A DNA stretch of 64,000 bases from positions 1 to 64,000 of the IMG/VR virus record IMGVR_UViG_3300025141_012845, one strand, 5' to 3'. The notes under the pieces are model-generated. The model was not told the DNA's origin. It saw only the letters and a list, made by a program, of their open reading frames with translations, and did not search any database. Shown here in pieces: positions 52,660 to 61,429 of this stretch. Position numbers and translations under genes: made by a program. The stretch is from a virus. How positions within the stretch are numbered: the stretch's first letter is position 1; each line of letters begins with the position of its first letter.

Positions 52660-53612
52660 GGAATAAATTTGCACCGCATTTCGTCGTAATCTAACTCTTC
52701 CTTTGATAAGAAGAGGTATTTGTTGACTACACTTGTCAATCTATCTGGATCTTTAATGTACCCATCTTCATCATATGCCTCTGGATTGTGCTGCATAATG
52801 TTGTTACATTCCTCGTAGCCTAATCCGGCTTCATAAGCCTCCTTGTCATTTACAAACTCCGTCGCATCCCTATCATATAGAAGATTGTTCCACATGTTTG
52901 AGTGCTTTTCAGAGACGAAAGAGGCACACGCTGATGCACCGTCAAGGCTATGCAAATGTCTAACCTGTAGATCTTTCATTATCACCCATTTTTGTTTAAC
53001 GGAAGCAGCCACATAATTAAAGGTCGATTCACTACAAAATGCCGCAAATATATCAGGATGTATTTTGTTATATTTTTTATAGATCTCGTTACTAAAAAGG
53101 TGTACATGTTGATTTATTGATTTTCCAATTGGTACTACATAATCCTCATCTTTTACTTGAATTTCTGGAGTTTGATAAACAAACTTATCAGGATCAAGAA
53201 CGTGTAATGCTTCGTCCGTGTCTGTTTGAACTGCCACAATGCCATATGGACCTGACTTGAAACACTCGTATACAGAGCTTATCACATTAGTCTGATCCTC
53301 AAAACTGCACCCTGAATCAACATATAGATACCCTTCAAACTCTCCAAAATGCTTAACGCTTTCCTGTATTGCTTTGTTAAACGTGATGTTTACGGTATGT
53401 GGATCTGTGTGATAGCAGTATGAAATCTTATCTTTAAAAGTAGAATATACCTCTTTAAAACACTCTGGGCTGTTCAAACAGGAGGAGAATACGACTCTGT
53501 AGCCTTCAAAGTCTTGATTTAACAAACTGTTTATGGATTCTATGTACCAATCCGTATTGTCTCTCTTTATCCCACATGTATTATATACTACTAACATTTT
53601 TCTGTTTTCCAA
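52656..53612 (-). CDS. GT-A-like glycosyltransferase (318 aa)
   Basis: N-terminal MLVVYNTCGIKRDN and a Rossmann-like alternation lead to LYVDSGCSF near residue 96, in the place of a DxD metal motif. The remainder is mixed alpha/beta with conserved-looking His and Trp residues and no membrane anchor. The start is TTG at 53612, preceded by AGGAG at a 6-base spacing; the ATG 15 bases downstream would be too far from it. The assignment as a glycosyltransferase is tentative, from fold pattern and location among sugar genes. Confidence 0.5.
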   Translation of the reverse strand: MENRKMLVVYNTCGIKRDNTDWYIESINSLLNQDFEGYRVVFSSCLNSPECFKEVYSTFKDKISYCYHTDPHTVNITFNKAIQESVKHFGEFEGYLYVDSGCSFEDQTNVISSVYECFKSGPYGIVAVQTDTDEALHVLDPDKFVYQTPEIQVKDEDYVVPIGKSINQHVHLFSNEIYKKYNKIHPDIFAAFCSESTFNYVAASVKQKWVIMKDLQVRHLHSLDGASACASFVSEKHSNMWNNLLYDRDATEFVNDKEAYEAGLGYEECNNIMQHNPEAYDEDGYIKDPDRLTSVVNKYLFLSKEELDYDEMRCKFIP

Positions 53613-53613
53613 T

Positions 53614-54126
53614 TTATTCTCCTATGTTTAGAGATAAGATTATCTCTTTTATTATTTTTGCTTGGATTAACTCACCTTTCAATCTGAAAGATTTTATTAT
53701 ACCATTATAGCTTACTTTGTCGATAATTTTAATAGCCGCATCATTAATTGTCATTAATTCCATTTCTCCGTAAGCCTCTACAGAATCTTCTTTAAATTTT
53801 TGAAGGATGCCCTTGCCTATTAGAGTTGGCAGTCTCACAACTACTCCCTTCTCGCAATGGCTAAGAAGGTATGCCTCAGCGATTTGTTTACAGTAATTGT
53901 ACCAGTTTTCTTTTTCAGAATATGTTGAAACAAAGATTATTTTTTTCTCTGCGTGTTCATCAACAAACTCAGCAAACTTCTCACACTCTATCTGTTGTGT
54001 TCTCTGATCCTTATCGTCAATATTCCAAGTGTGGTATATATAAGTTTCCTCCAAAGGGTCTACACTTTCTAATAAATCTCTAAGTGCGTTTCCTAACTGG
54101 CCTCGCCCGTTTATCAGTTTAAGCAC
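53614..54126 (-). CDS. Short NAD(P)-dependent epimerase/reductase (SDR), 170 aa
   Basis: The glycine motif is G7-R-G-Q-L-G12, and the catalytic set S67 (IFVSTYS), Y76-x-x-x-K80 (YNYCK) is visible. VVVRLPTLIG (about 95-104) is the usual strand before the substrate site. At 170 residues it is shorter than extended SDRs (about 300), so it may have a reduced substrate domain. GTG at 54126 overlaps the previous stop (TAGTG). A sugar 4-keto reductase role would suit the cassette but is not shown. Confidence 0.65.
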   Translation of the reverse strand: MLKLINGRGQLGNALRDLLESVDPLEETYIYHTWNIDDKDQRTQQIECEKFAEFVDEHAEKKIIFVSTYSEKENWYNYCKQIAEAYLLSHCEKGVVVRLPTLIGKGILQKFKEDSVEAYGEMELMTINDAAIKIIDKVSYNGIIKSFRLKGELIQAKIIKEIILSLNIGE

Positions 54127-55346
54127 TAGACGAACTCCGGATGCTTTAATAACCTCTTTATATTTTGTTGTTGACCCAGAAGTTCTTTTTTAAAATCATC
54201 CACATTGTCCTTTGAACTTTCATACTGATTGTATAACTCCCAGCACATTTTATTGCTTTCGTGTGGTTTGCACAACTCTGTACATTTTGAAAACTTCTCA
54301 ACATTATCAATAACATTCATAACCGACCTTCTCTTCTCGACATTATTCCAAATATCTTTAAAAGAACTCTCCTTGAGGTCTCCGTAACTATATTGTTTAT
54401 AACCTCTATGATTGGTACAGACATAGACATGCCCGTCGGCACCAATACACGGTTGTATTTGAGACCCTAAACACTTCTTATAACTCCTGCCATAAAGGGC
54501 TGGATCATTTTCCAAATCCTGTAGTTTATACCCGTTAATCTGATACTTATCTCCAAGAATATTCTTTGCCTCAGCAAGCAGTGGTTCAACTTTATCGTTC
54601 CAGAACTTAATTTTGCGCTGAACGCCTGATTCTCGTTCTCTATTTACAATTTCTGGCTTGTATTGACAATAATCTACATCAAACTTAGAAAAGAACTTTG
54701 CAAAGTCAACTATCTCATGATATGTGTCAGGAGTTATAACAAAACCAACTCCAATGTTTATTTTCTTATCTTTTTGGTTATTTACTTCTACTAGTTTGGT
54801 CAAGTTTAAGGCCATTTTATCCCATGTTTGCCCCTTCTTAGCCCGTCTAACGTTGTTGTACGTTTCCGGCGTTCCTGCGTCCACTGAGAACCTTACCCAC
54901 GTCATATTATCAACTAATGTATCGAACAAGTCCCATTTGTCAAGAAGAGTCCCGTTTGTGAACATTCCCATTTTAATTGAGTTCTCTCCCAAATACTGAA
55001 TTGCCTCTTTTAAATGTGGATTCAATGTTGGTTCTCCGCCGCCTGTCCAATTTACGGCACGAACATCCATATCAACAAAATCCCTGCAAACACTCATAAG
55101 CATGTCCTTATTCATGATTGAACGGTCAAAGGTCTCAAGGTTCTTTGATTCTGGTAAGTGAATATAAGACGATATGCAGAAATAGCACCCGTGATTACAT
55201 GCATTACTTGGATCAATCTCAACCAAGACAGGAGGAGATGTCCCCTTTTCAAAAAATTCAATCACCCTATCTGCATTAGCAACAACTTTTGCTTGAGGGT
55301 TGAAAATGTTGGTTCCTTTTGAAAGTATTTTATCGAGACTCTTCAT
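54126..55346 (-). CDS. Radical SAM protein with SPASM-like domain (406 aa)
   Basis: C50-x3-C54-x2-C57 (CNHGCYFC) is the [4Fe-4S] motif, and GGGEP (102-106) binds SAM. C-terminal cysteines in KCLGSQIQPC, VYVC and KCTELC look like a SPASM auxiliary cluster. Such enzymes make radical changes on sugars, peptides or cofactors; in polysaccharide clusters they can be epimerases or deoxygenases. The start is ATG at 55346, 17 bases inside the exostosin-like gene. The product has no signal peptide and acts in the cytoplasm. The substrate is unknown. Confidence 0.85.
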   Translation of the reverse strand: MKSLDKILSKGTNIFNPQAKVVANADRVIEFFEKGTSPPVLVEIDPSNACNHGCYFCISSYIHLPESKNLETFDRSIMNKDMLMSVCRDFVDMDVRAVNWTGGGEPTLNPHLKEAIQYLGENSIKMGMFTNGTLLDKWDLFDTLVDNMTWVRFSVDAGTPETYNNVRRAKKGQTWDKMALNLTKLVEVNNQKDKKINIGVGFVITPDTYHEIVDFAKFFSKFDVDYCQYKPEIVNRERESGVQRKIKFWNDKVEPLLAEAKNILGDKYQINGYKLQDLENDPALYGRSYKKCLGSQIQPCIGADGHVYVCTNHRGYKQYSYGDLKESSFKDIWNNVEKRRSVMNVIDNVEKFSKCTELCKPHESNKMCWELYNQYESSKDNVDDFKKELLGQQQNIKRLLKHPEFV

Positions 55347-56262
55347 TTTTCTTCCCTAACCACTCTAAAAAGAATTTAGTGGGATCTTCAAAATATACAC
55401 GAATAACATCATCAAAGTATTTTTTTGCAGCGCTCGCCCTATTCTCTAATTCTTCCAAAGGTAAGTTATAGACTTCCTTAAGCTTCTCTGCGACCTTGTC
55501 AGGTGTCATTTCAATATCACAAATCCTAAAAACAAAACTAGTATCGTAATAATCTTCTCCTACAAGATAATAGTCCAAGTCAGAGATTAGAATAGGGACT
55601 CGATTATAATAACAACTTTCCAAAAGTCTTACACTATCAATGCCTGATCCTCTCGGGCACAGCGATAAGCCATTTGCAAGCATTGTATCAATATAGTCTT
55701 CTTGAACTTTAGATCCTATTTCGGAAGGCCCAGCCCATGTTCTATTTACGTGCATTTCTTTTTCTAATTCCGGAGATGTATGGAGTGCATACACCATGAT
55801 TGCTCTGCATCCATGATTCATATATCCTCTAAACCCGAATTTTTTATTATCAGGAAACTCAAACTCCTCACTTCTGTTATTGACAATATCTAACAATAAG
55901 TGAGAAAAAGTTGGTCTAGCGAATAGTTTTTGTATGTTCGAATAAAGTTTTACTGGCCCCATTGTTGTAATAATAGAATTATGCAGCCATCCTGGAATAG
56001 GCATCCCTCCTTCTCCTTCTACATCACATATGTGCTTGTCTTCATTTCCTTCAAAGTACTTAAAAGTCTTAGAAGTATAGCGATTAAAGTGGTCATTAGG
56101 TATTTGACCCATGTAGAAGTAATCCGCTTCCTCTGGAGAGACTAACTCACAGTAGTCTTCGATACCTTTCTTGCTTAAAGGCACTGTATTGAAATATATC
56201 TCTGTGTCATCATGAACATGTTCACGAGCGTTCGGATAAACATATAGTTTTATTTTATTCAT
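55330..56262 (-). CDS. Exostosin-like glycosyltransferase (GT47 type), 310 aa
   Basis: The C-terminal half has the GT47/exostosin signature LCPRGSGIDSVRLLESCYYNRVPILISD (about 202-229), where a conserved Arg and Glu bind the nucleotide sugar. N-terminal residues include IKLYVYPN. It is soluble, without a transmembrane anchor, so it would act in the cytoplasm on lipid-linked or protein acceptors. Exostosins are best known from heparan synthesis; bacterial and phage versions have varied specificities. It overlaps the radical SAM gene. Confidence 0.78.
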   Translation of the reverse strand: MNKIKLYVYPNAREHVHDDTEIYFNTVPLSKKGIEDYCELVSPEEADYFYMGQIPNDHFNRYTSKTFKYFEGNEDKHICDVEGEGGMPIPGWLHNSIITTMGPVKLYSNIQKLFARPTFSHLLLDIVNNRSEEFEFPDNKKFGFRGYMNHGCRAIMVYALHTSPELEKEMHVNRTWAGPSEIGSKVQEDYIDTMLANGLSLCPRGSGIDSVRLLESCYYNRVPILISDLDYYLVGEDYYDTSFVFRICDIEMTPDKVAEKLKEVYNLPLEELENRASAAKKYFDDVIRVYFEDPTKFFLEWLGKKNEESR

Positions 56263-56275
56263 GTGTGTTCCTCTT

Positions 56276-57118
56276 TTAAAAATTTATTTTTGGTTCTTTG
56301 TCCGGAAAAGACATTTTGTTTAGATTAACATCTTTTACTCTTTTCTTTAAGTCCTCGTAAGATATATCGTATTCTAAATCAAGATTGTTGGCGCATGCTG
56401 ATAAAAGAGCGCAGTAAACTTTATAATCGTAATCTTCATTGCTTAATTCACCCTCAAAAGGTGGGAAGGCTGTTATGCCGCAGTTTGTAAGTTCTTTGAT
56501 TTTTTCACACCCTTTTAGCCAAAAATAAAACGCCATATAGTGATCGATATATCTTGCCTTAAAGACAGAAGGGTATATAACACCACCTAATTTATCTTCT
56601 ATAAAATTGCGAGTTATAACTGGGAATCTCGCGCAAGCAACCTTAGTTATATCACTAAATCTAGAATAAAAATTAGTATAATTCTTATCTGGTTGAAAGT
56701 TTAGCGGAATATTAAACAATTTAGTTGCTAAAGATTCCACCCTTTGCCCGTCCTCCGTATATTGCTCTGGAATCATCAAGATAAAATCTCTTTCCTGTAC
56801 AATCATACGCAGAATGACATCATACTTAAATTGTTCCCCGTAAAGCATCCCGTCGGTGGCCGGATGAACAATTCTCCCCTTTGACATTTTATACATCTTG
56901 TTATAGCCAGCAACACTACCTACAGTCTCTTCTTCTTTAATCCACGTCACGCCTTCAATTTCAGGATCAAGTGGCGAATATACTAAAATCTCATAGGTAA
57001 ACTTTTTAGGGCCGCTATCCCATTTAATCTCCTGAATGGACTTTACTACTCTGTGGCAGAACTTTTCGTTTGGCCTTCTGTCATTTAAGGTAGGTAGTAA
57101 GAATGATACATCAACCAT
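56276..57118 (-). CDS. Putative glycosyltransferase-like protein (280 aa)
   Basis: N-terminal VSFLLPTLNDRRPN resembles the opening strand of GT-A enzymes, and AGYNKMYKMSKGRIVHPATDGM (about 70-91) could be the region that normally has the DxD-like turn. Other parts are helical with many aromatic residues. No membrane segment. It overlaps the ThDP enzyme gene by 8 bases. I would call it a likely GT2-related protein with modest confidence. Confidence 0.5.
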   Translation of the reverse strand: MVDVSFLLPTLNDRRPNEKFCHRVVKSIQEIKWDSGPKKFTYEILVYSPLDPEIEGVTWIKEEETVGSVAGYNKMYKMSKGRIVHPATDGMLYGEQFKYDVILRMIVQERDFILMIPEQYTEDGQRVESLATKLFNIPLNFQPDKNYTNFYSRFSDITKVACARFPVITRNFIEDKLGGVIYPSVFKARYIDHYMAFYFWLKGCEKIKELTNCGITAFPPFEGELSNEDYDYKVYCALLSACANNLDLEYDISYEDLKKRVKDVNLNKMSFPDKEPKINF

Positions 57119-58949
57119 CGTCTTTGTTAAAAATGCTAGGCATTGGAGGATTTTTTGAGATCTCTAATGCCTCTACCTCCATATTAGAATAGAATTCCTC
57201 TCTTGGCAAGTAGGGATACATATCTTCAATAGGAGTGCTCCATCCAACAATTTTAGGCTCATAAACGTGATATTCGTGACAGTTAACATCACAAACTATT
57301 GGGCCATCACTATCTAAAAACTCTCTGACCTGTTTTCTAACAACATCATAGTCTTCACCGCTATTAATAGACATTGTCTTAACCCCATACGCATCTACAA
57401 TCTTTAAGAAGTCCGGTGGGTTATAGCCCTTTGGCCCGCACGCTTCACTTCTACCTTCAAAGTTAACCTCTTGAAATGCTTTCGTAATTCCATAAATATG
57501 GTTATTTAAAACAATGGTCTTAAGATTCACATTATAGTTCAATAATGTCTGCAACTCTTGAATATTCATATTAAATCCGCCATCACCGATGACGCAAACA
57601 ACGTTCTGAGTTTCATCCGCTGCAAAACAAGAACCAAGTCCACCAGCAAAAGAGAATCCCATTGGAGAGTTTCCATTATTGGTAATATATCTTTGGCCTG
57701 TTTTCGTCTCAAATGCATGATTTAAAACAACAATATTGCCTCCACAGTCACCAATTAAGATATCGTTATCCTTCATCTCCTCTGAAAGTATTCTAGCGAA
57801 AGCATAAGGATGCACATATCTTTGAGTGTCATACATCTCTTTAATGACTGGATCATATTTTTCTTTCCATCCATTCACTCTATTGACCCATCCGGAAAAG
57901 TCTGGTAGACTTTGATTTCTTTCTCTGGCTCTATCCAAAAGCATGTTTATAAAAACTTTTGCATCAGAATAAATGCACTCATCAAACGGAAGTTGTTGAA
58001 GCTTCTTCTGGAGTGCTGGTTTGTCAACATCGACCATATACTTTTTAGCGCCTCTTGCAAAAGTCTCCGGTGTTCCTCCGGTGATTCTACCAGAAATTCT
58101 ACTACCGATTGCTAAAAGAAGGTCAGAGTTTTGAATTCCAAAATTACGGCCTGCTCCACCATATGTTCCAATTCTGCCACCATAGTATTCAAAGTCAGAA
58201 CAAATAATATCTAATGCATTCCAAGTTGGAAAACACGGAACTTTTAATTCTCTAGCCAGTTCCAGTATCTCTTTCTCTGCTCCCGCAAGTCGAACTCCTT
58301 GTCCGATCATCAAGCATGGACGCTCGCTACCAGCCAAATCATCAAGATATTTGTCAATTTGCTCGTTAATCTTTTCAGTATCAAAAGAGGTTTTTAACCC
58401 ACAATCGTATCCTAACAACCCTTCTGGTTCAATCTCTGCTTTAGCAACATCAATTGGAATATCAAGAAGTACAGGTCCGGGTCTACCGGTTGTCGCAACA
58501 TGAATAGCCTTTTCTAGTTCATAACGAATACTATCTGGATCATCAACAAGTTTAGCATATTTTGTTATTGGCTCCACAATACTGACAATATCAGTTTCCT
58601 GAAATCCAATCTGTCTAATAGACTTATCTGGCCTCATATATTGTGTTTTGATTTGTCCGGTAATAAAGACACAAGGAACTGAGTCATAAAAACAGTTTCC
58701 AATCGGCGTAACAAAGTTCATCCCGCCTGGTCCACTAGTTGCTATCGCAACGCCAAACTTCCCGGAAATCTTAGCATATCCTTCTGCGGCAAAACCTCCG
58801 GCTTGTTCATGCATAACCGCTACATACTTTGTTTTATCTGTGCGAGTAAACGCATCTATCAAATGTCCATTTGCTGCGCCATATACAACAAAAACATCTT
58901 TAATCCCTTGATCTCCGATATAATCTATTACGTAGTCTGCTAAATTCAT
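57111..58949 (-). CDS. Acetolactate-synthase-like ThDP enzyme (612 aa)
   Basis: A three-domain ThDP enzyme: E48 in MHEQAGGFAAEGYA is the cofactor-activating glutamate; SGPGG (72-76) and PVLLDIPIDV end the first domain. The ThDP-magnesium motif begins at G455-D-G-G and continues to LNNHIYG (about 481-488). Length fits acetolactate synthase catalytic subunits. In sugar clusters, homologues such as YerE attach two-carbon branches from pyruvate to keto-deoxysugars. Here it starts 2 bases after a PanB-like gene and shares an operon with a ColD-like dehydratase. No small regulatory subunit is seen. Pyruvate use is likely; the acceptor is unknown. Confidence 0.82.
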   Translation of the reverse strand: MNLADYVIDYIGDQGIKDVFVVYGAANGHLIDAFTRTDKTKYVAVMHEQAGGFAAEGYAKISGKFGVAIATSGPGGMNFVTPIGNCFYDSVPCVFITGQIKTQYMRPDKSIRQIGFQETDIVSIVEPITKYAKLVDDPDSIRYELEKAIHVATTGRPGPVLLDIPIDVAKAEIEPEGLLGYDCGLKTSFDTEKINEQIDKYLDDLAGSERPCLMIGQGVRLAGAEKEILELARELKVPCFPTWNALDIICSDFEYYGGRIGTYGGAGRNFGIQNSDLLLAIGSRISGRITGGTPETFARGAKKYMVDVDKPALQKKLQQLPFDECIYSDAKVFINMLLDRARERNQSLPDFSGWVNRVNGWKEKYDPVIKEMYDTQRYVHPYAFARILSEEMKDNDILIGDCGGNIVVLNHAFETKTGQRYITNNGNSPMGFSFAGGLGSCFAADETQNVVCVIGDGGFNMNIQELQTLLNYNVNLKTIVLNNHIYGITKAFQEVNFEGRSEACGPKGYNPPDFLKIVDAYGVKTMSINSGEDYDVVRKQVREFLDSDGPIVCDVNCHEYHVYEPKIVGWSTPIEDMYPYLPREEFYSNMEVEALEISKNPPMPSIFNKDDG

Positions 58950-58951
58950 TA

Positions 58952-59872
58952 CTAATCCTTACGAGTTACAGTGTTTGGTGTTAGACTATGATTCGTTGGA
59001 AAGCCCTGATCTGTTTCATACTTCCACTTTGAATCGCCTAACAACTTTTCAAGTTCTTCATCTTTGATTTCATAGAAATTTTCCTGTGCTGGAAAAACTC
59101 CAGTTCGGACTTCTTCCGCATATTGTTGCAGGGCCGACTGCATTGCTTTACCTGCTTCACAATATCGCTTTACGAACTTAGATTTAAATTCCCAAAACAG
59201 CCCCATAAGATCGTGGAAGATGACCAATTGTCCATCTACCTTATCTCCTGCTCCAATTCCATAAACAGGGATAGAAAGCTCGTTAGCAATAATACCAGCA
59301 GGTTCTCTTGGCATTGCTTCCAAAAGAAGAAATGAACACCCGGCCTCTTGCAGTTTCAAAGCCTGTTCTAAAATAACTTCTGTTTGCTTTGCTGTCTTGC
59401 CCTGTACTCTGTACCCTCCTAGTTTAGCACGAGTATGTGGTGTCAGGCCTAAGTGGCTCATAACTAAGATCCCGGCATCTGCTATTGATTTAATTCTGTC
59501 AACCATCGCGCCCTCAACCTTAACGCAATCCATTCCTGACCTTACAAATCTACCGGCATTTATAACTGCTTCTTCGTTTGATACTTGATATGACATGTAC
59601 GGCATGTCACCAATAAGAAAAGCGTTGTTTGTTCCTCTAGCGACTGCTTCGCAGTGAGAAATCATATTATCCATTGTGACTGGTATTGTTGTCTTGTGTC
59701 CTAATGTAGTCATGCCTAGCGAATCTCCAACCAAGATACAGTCGACACCTGCGCCATCTGAAATCCTTGATTGAGGATAGTCATAGGCGGTTGTCAACAC
59801 CGTTTTTCTTCCCTCTTCCTTTTGTCTTCTTAATTTTAATACTGTTACCTTATTCTTATCGTTTGCGGCCAT
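58952..59872 (-). CDS. panB: Ketopantoate hydroxymethyltransferase-like enzyme, PanB family (306 aa)
   Basis: Signatures of PanB are clear: LTTAYDYPQSRI (26-37), LVGDSLGMTTLGH (47-59) with D50, IGDMPYMSY (87-95) with D89, VKVEGA with E120, LLLEAMPRE (182-190) with E185, and VDGQLVIFHD (212-221). The normal reaction adds a hydroxymethyl group from methylene-tetrahydrofolate to 2-oxoisovalerate for coenzyme A synthesis. The metal and base residues appear intact. It is about 40 residues longer at the C-terminus than usual. Its place next to a ThDP enzyme in a sugar cassette suggests another 2-oxo acid or keto-sugar acceptor is possible. Confidence 0.88.
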   Translation of the reverse strand: MAANDKNKVTVLKLRRQKEEGRKTVLTTAYDYPQSRISDGAGVDCILVGDSLGMTTLGHKTTIPVTMDNMISHCEAVARGTNNAFLIGDMPYMSYQVSNEEAVINAGRFVRSGMDCVKVEGAMVDRIKSIADAGILVMSHLGLTPHTRAKLGGYRVQGKTAKQTEVILEQALKLQEAGCSFLLLEAMPREPAGIIANELSIPVYGIGAGDKVDGQLVIFHDLMGLFWEFKSKFVKRYCEAGKAMQSALQQYAEEVRTGVFPAQENFYEIKDEELEKLLGDSKWKYETDQGFPTNHSLTPNTVTRKD

Positions 59873-59890
59873 TTTTTTCTCCTTTTAATT

Positions 59891-61411
59891 TCAATCACCT
59901 AATGTTTTTCTTTTTAACTTAATCTTAGTTGTGTTTTCCATATTTTCTCTTGCTTTTGAGCCAAATTTCGTCTCCAAAAGGGATAAATAATCTCTATTGG
60001 TATGATACTTCATCCACGCTTTATCTCGAAATTCAAGAATCTGAGATGCTTTAAGATTTTCATTTGATAAATTAAGAGTTTCATATGAGTGCTGGCTATA
60101 TCCCTCATATCTGTTAGGTAAAGCGACACCGCTCTTCTTTGCATGTAGATGAAGGGGGCTGCCTGGATATGCCATTGCGCAATACATATTTGTCATCTCT
60201 GACAAATTGTCTAAAGCAAAATTTAACGTGTCATTCATAGATTCCATTGTGTCCATTGGTAGTCCAAAAATATAATTCGCACCGATATTGATACCGGCAG
60301 ATCTCATTGTTTGAAGTATATCATAGATCTTTACTTCTTTAAATCCATCTTTATGAATTTCTTTTCTTAAAGTTTGATTTGGGTTTTCAATTCCCAATCC
60401 AAGCCAGTTTACTCCAGCCTTTTTAAGCGCGTCTAAATACTTTGGCTTACAGGTGTCGATTCGAGAATATGCCCATATATTAAAATCATATCCTCTTTCC
60501 GCTATCATATCACATATCTTCATAAAGTGTCGAGGATTAAGAACAAACAATTCATCAGCAATCTTAATATTTTTTATATTGTTCTCGGCAAAATAATCAA
60601 ACTGCTTTATGATAAAGTTGGGATCCCAATATCTGAAGATGTTACTGTCTTCGCTTGAAATATCCTCGCCAGAATCTGTTCTATTGATTATATTAATCAT
60701 GCAGAATGAACAAGTAAAAGGGCACCCTAAACTTGTATAAAGTGCTGCAAAGGGAGCGTTGTCTGTATTGTTACTCCATGAATGCCAACCGGAGGTTCTA
60801 TATTTTGAAAAGTCCGGTAATAAGTTCCATGCCATTCCTGGTAAGTCTTCTTGGAGTCTTGATCTGGGAACTATGCCTTCAGGCTCATTTAAGACTGCGT
60901 TTCCATCTTCGTCTTTAAATCCCAGCCCTTTCACCTTTTTAAGAAGGCTCGAATCATCCAAGTTCTCTACACGCAACAAGTTACTAATCGTGTATACTCC
61001 CTCGTTTTGACAAACCATATCAATAGAAGGCTCTGTTAAGACTTCTTTTGGAACCGCCGCTACATGTGCGCCTACAAAGAGAATCTTAATTGTAGGATCT
61101 CGAAGTTTTACCATCTCCGCAGTCTCAACTGCTCCGCACATATTCTGACTTGATGCGCTTGGCTGTTGGCCATATACAACAAAGCAGACTATGCGGGCAT
61201 TGTATTCTTCAATAACCTTAGCAGATTCTTCTGTTGTTAACTGTTCTGCTTCGCAATCTAAGATTCTTGGTTCGAATCCTCTAGTGACACAATGATTGGC
61301 AAGCATCGCTGCCCAAATTGGAGGCTCAATAGCAGAATGATTTTTGCTTAACCCTTGATAGATCTTTTTTGATCCATTGGGATGTACAAAAAGCACATCT
61401 ATTTGTCTCAT
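59891..61411 (-). CDS. B12-binding-domain radical SAM enzyme (506 aa)
   Basis: The N-terminal 140 residues look like a cobalamin-binding Rossmann domain (IDVLFVHPNG start, LFVGAHVAAVPKEVL at about 111-125) without the DxHxxG motif, as is common in this class. The radical SAM core has C230-x3-C234-x2-C237 (CPFTCSFC). Class B radical SAM enzymes methylate or rearrange unactivated carbons. AGGAGGT-like GGAGG lies about 7 bases before ATG 61411. It may act on a sugar or lipid of the cassette; the substrate is not deducible. Confidence 0.85.
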   Translation of the reverse strand: MRQIDVLFVHPNGSKKIYQGLSKNHSAIEPPIWAAMLANHCVTRGFEPRILDCEAEQLTTEESAKVIEEYNARIVCFVVYGQQPSASSQNMCGAVETAEMVKLRDPTIKILFVGAHVAAVPKEVLTEPSIDMVCQNEGVYTISNLLRVENLDDSSLLKKVKGLGFKDEDGNAVLNEPEGIVPRSRLQEDLPGMAWNLLPDFSKYRTSGWHSWSNNTDNAPFAALYTSLGCPFTCSFCMINIINRTDSGEDISSEDSNIFRYWDPNFIIKQFDYFAENNIKNIKIADELFVLNPRHFMKICDMIAERGYDFNIWAYSRIDTCKPKYLDALKKAGVNWLGLGIENPNQTLRKEIHKDGFKEVKIYDILQTMRSAGINIGANYIFGLPMDTMESMNDTLNFALDNLSEMTNMYCAMAYPGSPLHLHAKKSGVALPNRYEGYSQHSYETLNLSNENLKASQILEFRDKAWMKYHTNRDYLSLLETKFGSKARENMENTTKIKLKRKTLGD

Positions 61412-61429
61412 TATAAACCTCCAATAAAA

